This document shows positions 33,738 through 44,130 of a stretch of DNA of 64,000 nt, piece after piece; positions within the stretch are counted from its first letter, which is position 1; the number at the start of each line of letters is the position of its first letter. The notes beneath the pieces are model-generated. The model did not search any database. It was not told the origin of the DNA and worked only from the letters and a program-made list of their open reading frames with translations. The position numbers and the translations under genes are program-made. The DNA is from Aquarana catesbeiana (Eukaryota; Chordata; Amphibia; Anura; Ranidae), in NCBI RefSeq assembly GCF_042186555.1, contig NC_133332.1:208382609-208446608 (forward strand). The letters are read 5' to 3'.

Positions 33738-34133
33738 TGTGGTGGAGATTTTGCAATCCATATTTATATCTTCAGGGGAACTCTCTAATAAAAGTACTAT
33801 ATTTTGTGATATCAGGTTGAGCCCAGCTTAGATTTTTCCTGGTTCTTAAAAGCTGTTGAATGTTTTAGGCAGGTGATAATTCACCACCTGGATGGGGGGT
33901 CTTTTGACATGCTAATTTCCGAATTGGTTATATTGAGTTCAAACAGAGCTAACTGGTTTAAGGCAGACTCAGAGGCACCAGAGAGTCTAATGTTTAAAGC
34001 AGAAGTTAAGCCAACTTAACCAATAAACTTTAGGCTTCAGGGGTAGCCAATCAGGATTCAATGCCACTTCTGAACCAATGAGGTGACCCTGAGTTCTGAT
34101 TGAGTGGGAGTGGGTTCTAACAATATACAACCA
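33738..34133 (+). repeat. 5' LTR, U3 region
   Basis: The portion shared with 42173-42568. It contains CCAAT-type boxes (ACCAATAAAC near 33998, GCCAATCAGG near 34047, ACCAATGAGG near 34074) and ends in CAATATACAACCA, where a TATA-like element would lie. An early AATAAA lies near 33788. The arrangement of CCAAT boxes before a TATA-like site fits a gammaretrovirus-like U3 promoter. Confidence 0.85.
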
Positions 34134-34559
34134 AAAACCTGGAGAGGCGAGCTCTCTCCGGCGGACGGTCTAGATGCAGGATGGTTACGTAAGACTTCTC
34201 CATACAATGTATCTCTATGTCTCTTTTCTCTCCTGTAACCTTTTCTATCGTAGGATTTGGCCTTAATACCTTATTAATCTCTTGATAGCATGGGTATGAC
34301 CATTATGGCAATATTTATTATCATTGGTAACATTGTTGTTTTTAAGGTTGTATCATTTATGTTATAGTTGCTAATCTCATATTACCACAAGTTTCTTTTC
34401 TGTACAATAGTAAGTTTAAATAAATTAGATTGTTACCCTTTTTGAACAGATATCATTCGTTCTTAATTTCATGGGTTGATTGATATATAGACAAAAGGTT
34501 TTAATCACTTATGTATCATTAAGTATATAAGTGAGGTATGTATAAAGGTAGCCACGTCA
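34134..34559 (+). repeat. 5' LTR, putative R-U5
   Basis: Follows U3 with GGAGAGGCGAGCTCTCTCC, carries AATAAA at 34419-34424 and reaches a CA at 34558-34559. GA and then TGGTGCCCCCTGTGTGAGG follow, placed like a tRNA primer-binding site. On this reading the full LTR is 822 bp (TG...CA). This part is absent from the right end. The boundaries are inferred; I could not match the putative binding site to a tRNA. Confidence 0.5.
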
Positions 34560-36158
34560 GATGGTGCCCCCTGTGTGAGGAAGTTTAATTTTGGGGTGAA
34601 TATGATTCTTGTATGGAAGACAGAGCTGGTTTTGTGTTTACCTGTCTCCCATCTGAATACCCAGACTAAAAAAACTTATTAGAACTTTACCTTTTGTCTA
34701 TGCTAATTCTTTGATGAGACTGATTTTGAATAATGCATATGAGAAATAGAAATGGAAACTGTATATTGTGTATGATTATAGATGTGGGATTAGTTGCATC
34801 CTGCAATGTGTGGGTTTTGTAAGCAACTGCATGTTTGTGGCCATGCACGGGGGAGGGGCAGCCAGGCTCGCTGTCCCATGGTTGTTACATTAGGATATGT
34901 ATGTGGAAAGGGCTACTCCCTGTGCACAATAGGAAGAGGGAGGCTTTCTTTTTGTTTTTGAGATGAAAAGACCATGCAAGCATTCACTGTGGGTGGGATG
35001 GTCTCAGGATCCCAGGAACGCCATTTGTATTTCTGAGATGTTTTTTTCTGTGAAAGCTGATGCCAGAAGAAGGATTGAACTTTCTTTGAGAAAAGTGGGT
35101 ATGTTTGAGCTGTGTTATATTGTGGCGTTGTTGTTTCATTGTAAAGCATGTGTTACTAAGTGTGCACTCTCAATTGTGCGGCGAGATTACATACTATTCA
35201 GTGGAACTGTTCCTAAACTGTGTTTCTATGGTTAAGTGTGCATTTACAAATGTGTAGTCAGTCTTTGTGGAGAAAGATTCTAATGAAATCTGATTTAGCA
35301 GGATCAACAATTGCATTTCATGTGTTGGTGTTTTAGTGTGCCCTTTTTCTCATTGGCCATTTTGTGGTCACCGTGAGACTGTGGCTCGATGTTGAGAGCC
35401 TGTATTTGAGGCCTGCCAGGGTCCCTAGTGATATGCAGAATGAAATGTTTGTAAGTGTTCATTTAGTATCTCAAATGTGTAATTTTGTAGGGAGAAATTT
35501 TAGTTTTGGCTGGAAAATGCGCCATTTTGTTGTGGCCTGGCCTTCCTCTGCCATTTCCTTTTGTTGTTACCATGTGACTGTGCTGTGGTTTTCATCGGCC
35601 GTCTTGCTGTAGTCTACCATGTGGTCGTGGCCTGGCTTTTGTTTGTGCTGTTTGGCCTGTGGGTCATTCTATAGGGGAAGGTGTAGCCACCATTCCTTTG
35701 TGTGTGAAACCATGTGACATGAGCCACCATTTTGTTTCTAGGCATTATTTCTGTTGTAAGTGAATGTAAGCTTTTGTAGGTGTTCTGTGTTTGTACTTTT
35801 TGTCAACTCTTCAGTAGAAGAGTGGCGATTTTTGTATTGGATTTCTGTTTTGGTGGGAAAATGCACCCTTTTGTTGTGGCCGGGCTTTTGTTGTAGACAC
35901 CATGAGGCCATGGTCGGCGGCCATTTTGAGAGGTGCAGTTTAAGGATTTTGTGCTTTCTAGCCTGTAAATCATCCCAGAGGGGAAGCTGCTACAATTCCT
36001 TTGTATGGGTGTAGCCATCCAGTCTACTTTGCATTGAATTTAATAGCTTTAACTGAGTTTTTTGTACTTTTAGCGGTGCATGTTTTTAAAATATTTTTAG
36101 AGTTCTTCAGAGGGCAATTCATTGTTTTGAGGCTTGTATTGTATATCCTGCAAGAGTT
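34560..36158 (+). other. proviral 5' region with degenerate GCCATTTTG repeats
   Basis: No open frame of note. From about 35360 to 36010 blocks such as CCATTTTGTTGTGGCC, TACCATGTGACTGTG and GGGGAAG plus CTACAATTCCTTTGT recur two to four times with divergence, about 150-330 bases apart. It may be an expanded leader or a separate insertion. Confidence 0.5.
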
Positions 36159-37226
36159 TAGTAAGGGGCAATTTATTCTTAGATATCTCTATGCAGTTAT
36201 GGTTAGGGAGCAGGATGTTTGGTGCACTCTGGGAGTGGCAGACAGAAGAGATGTACTGTGTGGACTATTAGAGGAGAGATATGCTGTGTGTACTGTGGGG
36301 GGTGAGTCTGGCGGATATCATCAGACTCAGAGATCAAACTTTTTTATTTAAACAAAAAAAAACAATTTGGAGATAATAGGGAACTTCTTGGTCAAGGGAT
36401 TTGTCAGACAGTGTATGTGGTTTTCGTTCAGAAATTACATTGATTTTAAAAACAGAATGTTAAAAACAAGTTAAAATTTCAAACATTTTTTTTTCATTCA
36501 GCGAAGGTACAAAGATTTTTTGTCTGAATATTCCTGTCTGAAAATTGATCTGTGTGGCCAGCATGAGGCTCGGTGCACGCCTATGCAGTTTGTTTTTTAT
36601 CTATTTCTGCAGTGCTTTTTGCTGTGCGTTTTCGATTTTCTTGCATGTGATTTTGCTGCAATTTGCGTTTTTGTTTTTTTCTGGCCAGGTTGTTGTAGGT
36701 CAGATTGGAGGACACGGGTTGCTGCAGGGGTGCATTGTATGTTTTCTGCAGCTTCTCCATTGAAGTGTATTGAACAGAAGAGGCGCTGTTTTGCATTAAG
36801 GAGGGAGTCCCCGACCCTTTCCAAATATGCTGGGGGGGGGCATGGATGTGAACGTGTCTCATGGGAGGCCATGTGAATGAACTGTCGTGTGTTTCTGCAA
36901 AAGGCACCAGAAAAGCACATAGATGTGAACCAGGTCTAAGACGTTTATTAACATAATGGGGTTGAGAAGGCTAGGGTTGGCCCTTTGGGGTGCAGGGGGG
37001 AGCAGATAGTCACTACTGTAAGGGGTTCATTTTTTTACTGTAGAACGATGAAAGTTATATTTACATTTGCGATTGTTTGCTCTTTTTGTACTATAGAGGG
37101 CTCATTTTGTTTTTGTTTTTTTAACCTCCATTGTGTTACCAGCTGATTGATTGATTGTGAAGGTAGTAGTCGAATGATTTTGTGGTCGATTGGTTGTAGA
37201 TTAGTCGATTAGTTGTTTCAGCCCTA
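36159..37226 (-). mobile_element. hAT element (TAGGGCTG family), left end truncated, inside the provirus
   Basis: A reverse-orientation relative of the element at 62761-63795. They share GGTTAGGGAGCA, ATATCATCAGACTCAG, TCTGAAAATTGATC and the inner GTTCACATCTATG block, in the same order. The right end TAGTTGTTTCAGCCCTA mirrors the family terminus. The left terminus is not visible. The long open frames (36520-36876, 36581-36907) are not recognisable proteins. Confidence 0.78.
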
Positions 37227-37544
37227 GTATGGATCTGTCTCTTTGTAAACTACTAACTGTGGATGGTGAGCTTTGTAATTAGATCTGTATACACTGGCTA
37301 TATTGTAAACTGATACCAATCATATTGAACTTAGGTGTGCATCAGTTAACTGCCTCCTGTACTACAAGCACCCATAGGGTCCTGATTATCCAAGTTTATG
37401 TTAATCATTATGGAGATAACAGAAGTAATAGCCCTTCGTTAAGCATTTCCTTTAGAATACCTCTGAAAAGTCCACGGGGGAGATTGAACTATTATAGTTT
37501 GGAAAATCTCCACGCTATTTTTTTTTGAAGGACTATAGTCAGAA

Positions 37545-37849
37545 CAGGGAACATTAGGAGTAGTACGCTAGCAGCCCGCTCAGGCCGTGTAAAATAACCG
37601 GAATGCGGGGGCCGGTTATCGTGATAAAGGCGCAAACCATAACCGCTCCGAAAGTAAAGCGCGGGGTTCTCTGTACGCAGAGTCCGGAAAAAAAAAATTG
37701 TTCTGACAAGTAGTGAAAAAAAAAATCGGCAAGGGTGACAGGGGCGGTACCTGTCAACCCAATTCTTGGTCAGAGAGTAGCTACCTCTGAAGTAAAGGCA
37801 ACCTGTAAAAAGGTTGGGGAATCAGTTCAAGGTCCGGAGTCCGTAAAGG
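37545..37849 (+). other. GC-rich leader upstream of gag
   Basis: A locally GC-rich stretch with several short inverted motifs (CCGGAATGCGGGGGCCGG; GTTCTCTGTACGCAGAGTCC) lies immediately before the Gag start. The position fits a retroviral leader or packaging region; this is inference only. Confidence 0.35.
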
Positions 37850-38237
37850 ATGGGTAATCTAATCGCTTCAAAGAGGGGGTTTGAATGGGGTAAACCCTAT
37901 CAAATGACCCCAAGGGAAGAGATTATAGATAGATATGGACCTTGGGTTGTGAAATATTTGCAAGATTGGGATCGTTGGACTGGGAAGAAGTATTTTAAAA
38001 GAGGTACTTTTAAGCCAACAGCTTGGGAAAATCTGTACCTTGCTCACCAGAAAGATGACACGGCCATATGAAAAAGACACGTTATTTATATGGAGGCTGG
38101 AGTCAGCAAATAAAACAGAGGAAGTGAATGTTATTACTATGGGATTTAAGGAGAAATCATTCCAAACTCCTGAGAATGCGTCCATACAGGCTGAGAAGGG
38201 GCTAATGAAATGGGATGGATCTCTGAAAGAATTTTAA
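37850..38237 (+). pseudogene. retroviral Gag N-terminus, truncated and frameshifted
   Basis: Gag builds the viral particle; its N-terminal matrix part binds the membrane. The ATG at 37850 gives MGNLIASK. A Gly after Met, with a nearby Ser and Lys, fits an N-myristoylation signal. It continues with basic and aromatic residues (IDRYGPWVVKYLQDWDRW). The frame ends at 38071. A second overlapping frame (38040-38237) seems to continue the protein after a shift and stops within 65 codons. Capsid and nucleocapsid signatures are absent. Identification rests on position between LTRs, the MG start and general character, not on a specific motif. Confidence 0.5.
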
Positions 38238-39178
38238 CCTTACCAAACAGATGTTATGGGTTTAAGAAGAAGTACAGGGTATTATAGAAAACATGCTGAT
38301 GTGTGATGTCTAGAGTTCATCTATAACCTAGCCATTTGTGTGTGTGTGTGGAATATGCAATATATGTCGTGTTGTGTGACGTTTGTTCTCAGCTGCTGAC
38401 AGCCCACCCAATTGACCCCCCTTCTTTCTCACCAGGTCTGTGAAAAGGTGCAGCGAACTGTATTGACATGCAAATGACCTGAGCCAAGATAATTATCTGT
38501 ACTAGTGATTTGAAAGATACATGTACTAAAATGACTTTGTTTTTCAGGAAAACAGTACTGGAGAGGTTCTTTGTGGTGAGGTATTATGATCTGTTGACAA
38601 ATGGTATTGTTAAAAGGTTTTTTACGGATTGCTAATTTTTTTCAACCATGGTGAATAAATTTTTTTTTTTGGAATTATTGGTATACCATAAAACAAAAAA
38701 TCCACGTGGTATTAATGTGTATTAAGTGATACATATTAATGATAAGTTGAGCTCAACAATTTTTTGGTATCTTAAAAAAAAAAGTGCACTGTTTATGTAA
38801 TGTAATGTATATTTGTGTTTCATATGCTAATGTCTTGTTACAGGTATATGACCATTGGATTATTTTGTTTCTAGGAGGAAAATGGAATGTTTTTTACTAA
38901 ATTTTATTGGTGTTTTATTTCCCAGATTCGATAATTGGGTTTCCTGGCTTTAAAGGGCACATCGGTCGGCTCGTGTACCCACTACTGTTCAGTGATCCCG
39001 GCGCCTCAGTGCTGCAAGGGATATTTCTTTGCCCTTTGGCCAGTTGTGTTTGGTAGCAGAAGTTCCTCGAGTTAGATACACATTATGCAATTTTTGTTTT
39101 CCAATTTCCTTCAGATTTACCTTCAGATGTGTAGTATGAGGGCCTGCCTGATGGCATACAAGTTGATAGTGTATAGTT
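38238..39178 (+). other. proviral region lacking pol
   Basis: Where protease, reverse transcriptase and integrase should lie there are under 1 kb and no open frame. Two pyrimidine-rich tracts ending in CAG (near 38435 and 38553) could be splice acceptors. A large deletion is the simplest reading. Confidence 0.55.
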
Positions 39179-40790
39179 TTGGGAGTGCCTGGAGAAGAGT
39201 TATGCAGGAAGATTGTGTATATTGCACTCTGTGTTCTGGATGGAGAGGTCATTGCTGGGAAGGAAGCACCTGGGTATTATTTGGGACATAGACGAGTTTG
39301 TTTCTGTGTCCTAAGGAATACCAATGTAACGTTAATCAGGGAACTAGAGGGTTCCTTGAACCTAACCATAGGTAGAGGTGCATTGAATACCCTGGGCATG
39401 GTCTCTGAAATCCAGGCACAGGGATGGAGTTGTGTGGGCACGCTGTATTCTCCTCAGTGGATAGCCATAGTTGTCCTTCCTGTCCTAGACTCCTTGCGTA
39501 CCTTAACTAGTGGTCTGTGTCCTACATGACAGGAAGACCAGTGCCCCATAAGGTGTGCAGCCTCTATAAAGAAACTTGTGTACCTGGTGGCAGGTGGTTT
39601 TCAATCCGGGTATTCTGACTATTTCCCATCCTTAGGAAAGAGAGGCTTAATGGAGCTGGAGGTGGGGCACTGGGTACCTTAAAACACTATGGAGCTGGAG
39701 CTATTCAGGATCACATTGGGGGGGTCTTGTGCTACATATCAGGGAAGGGGTTAGGGAAGCCAACTTGCTCTGTCCAGCATCACTTTGCAGGGACAGACAG
39801 GTGGGGGTAGTATCCAGGTTGCCTATGAGTCGTAATAGATTGGTGGATGACTCAGTTCCAGGATCGTCAAAAATCTTACTTGCACTGTTCTCATCCCTAA
39901 TGGCAGGGATGGAACATTGTGCAGATATCACGGTCAATCTGGGTACTATCCTATCAGACTCTACTGGATTACACCCTGGAGTCCATCTTGTTCTGATGGT
40001 TTGAGTCTGGACAGCCTCAAATGACTGGTACTGATGAGTGCTAGAGGAAGGTAAGGGTTGTGCTATGGGAAAAGGCAATAATGCTGGCACAGGGGGGGGG
40101 GGGGTCATGTCTAATGGATGCCGGGGTAGTGTCCCAACTGGTCCTAAACAAAGTTACAACTACTTGAGACTGGAGACCAGGATACTGGTGCTAATATCAC
40201 ATGTCTAATGATGCACTGTTTTCAGCATCAGGTTAAATGGTACTCAGCAGGATACACTACCTCGGGGAGTCTATAGTACACCTCCTCTGGCCCGTGGCAT
40301 GGATATAGCAGGAACACCGGGTTGTACCCCGATCACCCCTGAAGAAAGGTTTTATAGCAAACCTGACATCCCCTTACACCTACAGAAACTTCCTCTGGGA
40401 TTTGGGGCTGAGTTAAAAGCTTGGCTGATGGATTTCGGACAACAGGATGAAATATTAAATGTACTAGGAGATGCTGAAAAACAAGCCACCATACGACTCA
40501 CCCATGATCAAAATAGACTGATCCAAGTATCCCACGCTTTAGACGCAGATGCTAAGATTTCCTGGTGGGAAAGTTTATTTGGGTATAGTCCGAACGCTAC
40601 AGCTTTCCTAAACATTTTGCTCCACCCTGTTGTTGTCCTAACCTGTGCAGCCTTATTGCTTTTCCTGATGCAGGTAATAATGTGCGTTACTATCAGGAGA
40701 ATGAATGCCAAAGCTATGAGAATGTGTACCTCAACAAGGTATCATCTCTCAAGGAACAGAAAGGCCACTAACTCAGAAACAAATCTCTGA
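39179..40790 (+). pseudogene. retroviral Env-like region, broken
   Basis: Env mediates attachment and membrane fusion. Several open pieces in different frames (39179-39529, 39729-40004, 40299-40790) are separated by stops. The last one, 163 codons from an ATG at 40299, has an aromatic juxtamembrane stretch (WWESLFGYSP), then a hydrophobic segment at about residues 104-130 (LLHPVVVLTCAALLLFLMQV), then a basic tail (RRMNAKAMRM). This is the layout of an Env transmembrane subunit C-terminus. I did not find the usual CX6CC motif or a clear surface-subunit signature. Assignment to Env is moderate and rests mainly on this end and its position. Confidence 0.55.
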
Positions 40791-40937
40791 GGAAGCCATA
40801 TCCAATCCAGACCAGTACAAAGAAGTTGCGCATTTAAGAGAGGACCCTAGAACTATATTTTCTTGTTCCAGGGATAAGCCTCTTCAATTTTTAGTAATAA
40901 AGTGCAGTCAGGTTTACCTAAATTCCAAAAGTTTCAA

Positions 40938-41110
40938 TCATTTTTTTTATTATTTTTATTTTTTATTTTTTTTTCCCTCCCTTTTGATGTTAATATCTGT
41001 GTACCTGACCTGCAAAAATACTGTTAATGGGAGAGGAGTTTTTTTTTGAAAAACATTTTTTTGTTTTTTTGTTTTATTTTTTTATTATGTTTTTTTTAAC
41101 CAATGTATTC
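40938..41110 (+). repeat. T-rich tract in the proviral 3' region
   Basis: Runs of T broken by single A, G or CCC (for example near 40942-40985 and 41038-41098). It lies between the Env-like frame and the 3' open frame. It may be slippage expansion. Confidence 0.8.
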
Positions 41111-41816
41111 ATTTTTTTTATATACAGATTCAAGGCTCTTTAACAGTCTTGGTTGGAGCAGCGTTCAATCTGTAGTTTTTTCTGTTTTTTGTTCTTTTTT
41201 CCCACTATTTTTCCTGTTCATTTTCATTACTCACCTCTCTTCTATTCCTTTTTCTTATTTAATATTATGCTCTCTAAGTTTTTCCTTTGATTTCTATCAT
41301 CTATCTTCTCAAGATAATGTAACTAAGACATCAGTCATATCATTTTTGGTTTAAAAAAGACTTATTTTGACCATATTGTTAACTAAAGTATCCCTGAACA
41401 TCCAGTTTTATGTCTTAATGTAATTTCACCTCCCCTAGTCTACCTACTACCTTAACCTGAGCCCCGTGAGCAGGTGTGGTGAACCCAGGGACCTGGCAAT
41501 AACAGACAGTATTGACTATCCCTACCATCAAGGGCCATGGATGATACTGGCTGTTGCTCAGACTCTGTACCCTGTGGGGAACCCACTCTACTCGTCCACA
41601 TTACACCCTTTATGAGTATTTAGTCTTAATGGCCAACACTCTGTTCCTGTCCAGCATTTCTCCAATATCTGTACACTAACGTTCTCCTCTCTCTTTCTGT
41701 ATTCATGCACGACTGTCTGGAGACCCGCCCGACCCCACCTGAAGAAGCAGCGACCACCAAGTTATTTCTTGAGATAAATGTGTCACGAATAAGACTTTCC
41801 TGGACTTTCCTTCACC

Positions 41817-42134
41817 ATGCTGAAAAGTGCTGTCTCGCGGTCCGATCCAATCGATGCAACCATTACATGGTCTTACAAAGATACAGGACTAGATATGCCA
41901 GGATCCCGCCATCAATGTTGGAGTTCCGCTCCTCCAAGGCAGAGGAGTGATGAAACATTGCAATACAGACACTCATGGTTTGGATGTGAAGTCTCCAAAG
42001 GACCAGGATTTCTTTGCTATCTTAAGCCTACTTTGAGGAGTTCCTGCGTGTTCAAGAAAGGAAGAGGAGGCCGCAGTGGTGGTGGGGAAGGGTCGGGGCT
42101 TCTGGGCTGTTGTGGGTGGGTGCAAGATCATTGA
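41817..42134 (+). CDS. uncharacterised 3'-proximal proviral ORF (105 aa)
   Basis: An open frame with a true ATG in good context (TTCACCATGC) that ends about 30 bases before the polypurine tract. The predicted protein has seven Cys, an aromatic/Cys core (HQCWSSAP, HSWFGCEVSKGPGFLCYLKP) and a Gly/Arg-rich tail ending GLLGCCGWVQDH. I recognise no domain. A CTAAC followed by a pyrimidine-rich stretch at about 41677-41700 could support splicing to it. The position between env and the LTR is where complex retroviruses keep accessory genes. It could also be a chance frame or a displaced env piece. Confidence 0.35.
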   Translation: MLKSAVSRSDPIDATITWSYKDTGLDMPGSRHQCWSSAPPRQRSDETLQYRHSWFGCEVSKGPGFLCYLKPTLRSSCVFKKGRGGRSGGGEGSGLLGCCGWVQDH

Positions 42135-42162
42135 AGGAGGACATAAGTTCAAGAATGAACTT

Positions 42163-42172
42163 CAGGGGGGAC
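42163..42172 (+). promoter_or_regulatory. polypurine tract (plus-strand primer site)
   Basis: CAGGGGGGAC directly precedes TGTGGTGG of the right U3, the expected place and composition for a retroviral polypurine tract. Confidence 0.85.
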
Positions 42173-42568
42173 TGTGGTGGAGATTTTGCAATCCATATTT
42201 ATATCTTCAGGGGAACTCTCTAATAAAAGTACTATATTTTGTGATATCAGGTTGAGCCCAGCTTAGATTTTTCCTGGTTCTTAAAAGCTGTTGAATGTTT
42301 TAGGCAGGTGATAATTCACCACCTGGATGGGGGGTCTTTTGACATGCTAATTTCCGAATTGGTTATATTGAGTTCAAACAGAGCTAACTGGTTTAAGGCA
42401 GACTCAGAGGCACCAGAGAGTCTAATGTTTAAAGCAGAAGTTAAGCCAACTTAACCAATAAACTTTAGGCTTCAGGGGTAGCCAATCAGGATTCAATGCC
42501 ACTTCTGAACCAATGAGGTGACCCTGAGTTCTGATTGAGTGGGAGTGGGTTCTAACAATATACAACCA
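42173..42568 (+). repeat. right-hand LTR remnant, U3 only
   Basis: The same length as 33738-34133, and I see no differences by eye. It stops at TACAACCA, just before the sequence that continues as GGAGAGGCGAG in the left LTR, and is joined directly to the duplicated flank CTTAAAGCCCC. Confidence 0.92.
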
Positions 42569-42997
42569 CTTAAAGCCCCTAAAGCGCCATTCTAAATAAA
42601 ATCAAGACAACTCATTATTTATTAGAAAAGAAATTCTGCCTAGACAGAAGCAGAGTACCGTATACTATGCTATTAATCTATGACAGTATGAAGCACTACG
42701 TGCCACAGTCAGCTGGCACACAAGGAGTTAACAGATAATGTCTAACCAATCAAATTATAGGGGAAATGCGCCAACAGCGCATCCACAGAGAGCTGTTAGT
42801 GGACTCAGATGCTCAGAGAGGGGTCATTAAACTGAAGTCCTATGACAATCAGCCACTAATTGTGCCATCTGCCAATCCATTCTGGGACCACGTAAAGGGT
42901 ACTACACACTCGGCGAATGTAACGGTCACAATCGTAACCTGACCTTCATACACCGAGCAAATGAAGGACAAACACAACTGTTTTTCTTTGGCGGGGG
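42569..42997 (+). repeat. 429-bp direct duplication, right copy
   Basis: Same as 33309-33737 apart from one base. It continues into unique sequence TTAGATATTCATG, so this side preserves the apparent pre-insertion arrangement. Confidence 0.95.
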
Positions 42998-43432
42998 TTA
43001 GATATTCATGTTAATGGGATTAAATTATTGTAACATTCATTGCTCCTGTGTATAGTTTGGACACTTGGAGGCTGCCATATTGACACATACATATGTGCTC
43101 TGCTTCCTGTGTAATAGTTCTACATAGTGGCTGTGCTTTTCTATTCCTCTTCTCATGTATAACAACTGACTTTTTATTATGTTTGATCAGGGAGGTAAAT
43201 GCAAACTTGTATATGAAATAGAATAAAGGAAATATGGTACAGCAAACCTGTAACAAAGGGCAACATTGTAGTAAAAATTACCGTTACTTAGTCATCACAA
43301 TAATAATTATTATTGCGTACTCTCATCGAAAACACATTATTTCCCTGTAATATAGGGGAGTATTCCAGGTGTTGATAGTTTTTATATTGCCTGCAGATTT
43401 TTCTTGAACCTCTTGTTAACAAGTAATAGCTC
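42998..43432. other. unannotated stretch
   Basis: No gene or repeat ends. The reverse frame at 43020-43256 has no recognisable domain. Confidence 0.45.
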
Positions 43433-43435
43433 TAA

Positions 43436-43842
43436 GTGCCGGTTCACATTTATGCCCTGCGAATTCGGTGCGAATTTAAAGAGGTACAAGAGTGCAAACT
43501 CGCATTGTGATTTCTATGCAAATTTAGTGCGAACTTATGAGAGGAGTGGTCACATGTGCGATTTTTTTTTTTTTTTTCTATAAAACCTAGGCAAAAAAAA
43601 ACAGACAAAATGTGCAGTTATGTGAACACTGGACTGTGATTTCAGTCTGGTCCCAAGTCTATGGAGCTGAAATTCGCACCGCACTAAACTCACACAGGAC
43701 CCTTTTTTGAACCCGGATCAAATCGCACCGCATATATGGGAACGGCCTTTATTGGAAATAATGCTTTTTTACATGAAATGCGAATCTATGGTTTTGGATT
43801 GCAACTGATTTGCATAGAATTCACATAAATGTGGACCGGCAA
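43436..43842. mobile_element. Harbinger-like MITE (GTGCCGGTTCACATTTATG family)
   Basis: Ends GTGCCGGTTCACATTTATG and CATAAATGTGGACCGGCAA are inverted repeats with few mismatches, flanked by TAA at 43433-43435 and 43843-43845. The interior repeats GCGAATTT/AAATTCGCA-like words. Related ends (GGTTCACATCTATG) occur inside the hAT elements at 36159 and 62761. Confidence 0.78.
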
Positions 43843-44130
43843 TAAGACAAGCAAGATTCAGGTTAATCAATCAATGTTGCTGAGTTCCTTGGTTTTTCCT
43901 GCTTGCCAGTAGAGGGGCAGCTCAAGCAGAGCAGTGTGACTTCATTGCTTATACCTCACACTTTAGCAGAAACAGTATACGGATTGTTATATTGTCTCTC
44001 ACACACCAGCAATCAATCAATACTGCTGAGTGACTTTTATAAGATCACAAGCTGACTGACTTAAGTGGACAGCTTTACAGTCCTTGATATGTAACTTAAC
44101 TAATATTAATCTCCTTACATCTATACGTGC

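Larger units (their letters stand above)
33738..42568 (+). mobile_element. endogenous retrovirus, defective provirus
   Basis: Two copies of a 396-bp U3-like sequence beginning TGTGGTGGAGATTTTGC (33738 and 42173) read as identical, which suggests a young insertion or gene conversion. A polypurine tract CAGGGGGGAC lies directly before the right copy. Inside are a Gag-like N-terminus (37850), an Env-like transmembrane part (40299-40790) and a 3' proximal open frame (41817). I find no protease, reverse transcriptase or integrase region. A hAT element (36159-37226) is inserted in the long 5' part. Only U3 is present at the right end, followed at once by the duplicated flank. Confidence 0.85.

Noticed and set aside
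36520..36920. Overlapping frames of 107-118 codons on both strands
   Set aside because: They lie in the non-coding interior of a hAT element and the same block recurs at 62761-63795 without conserved frames.
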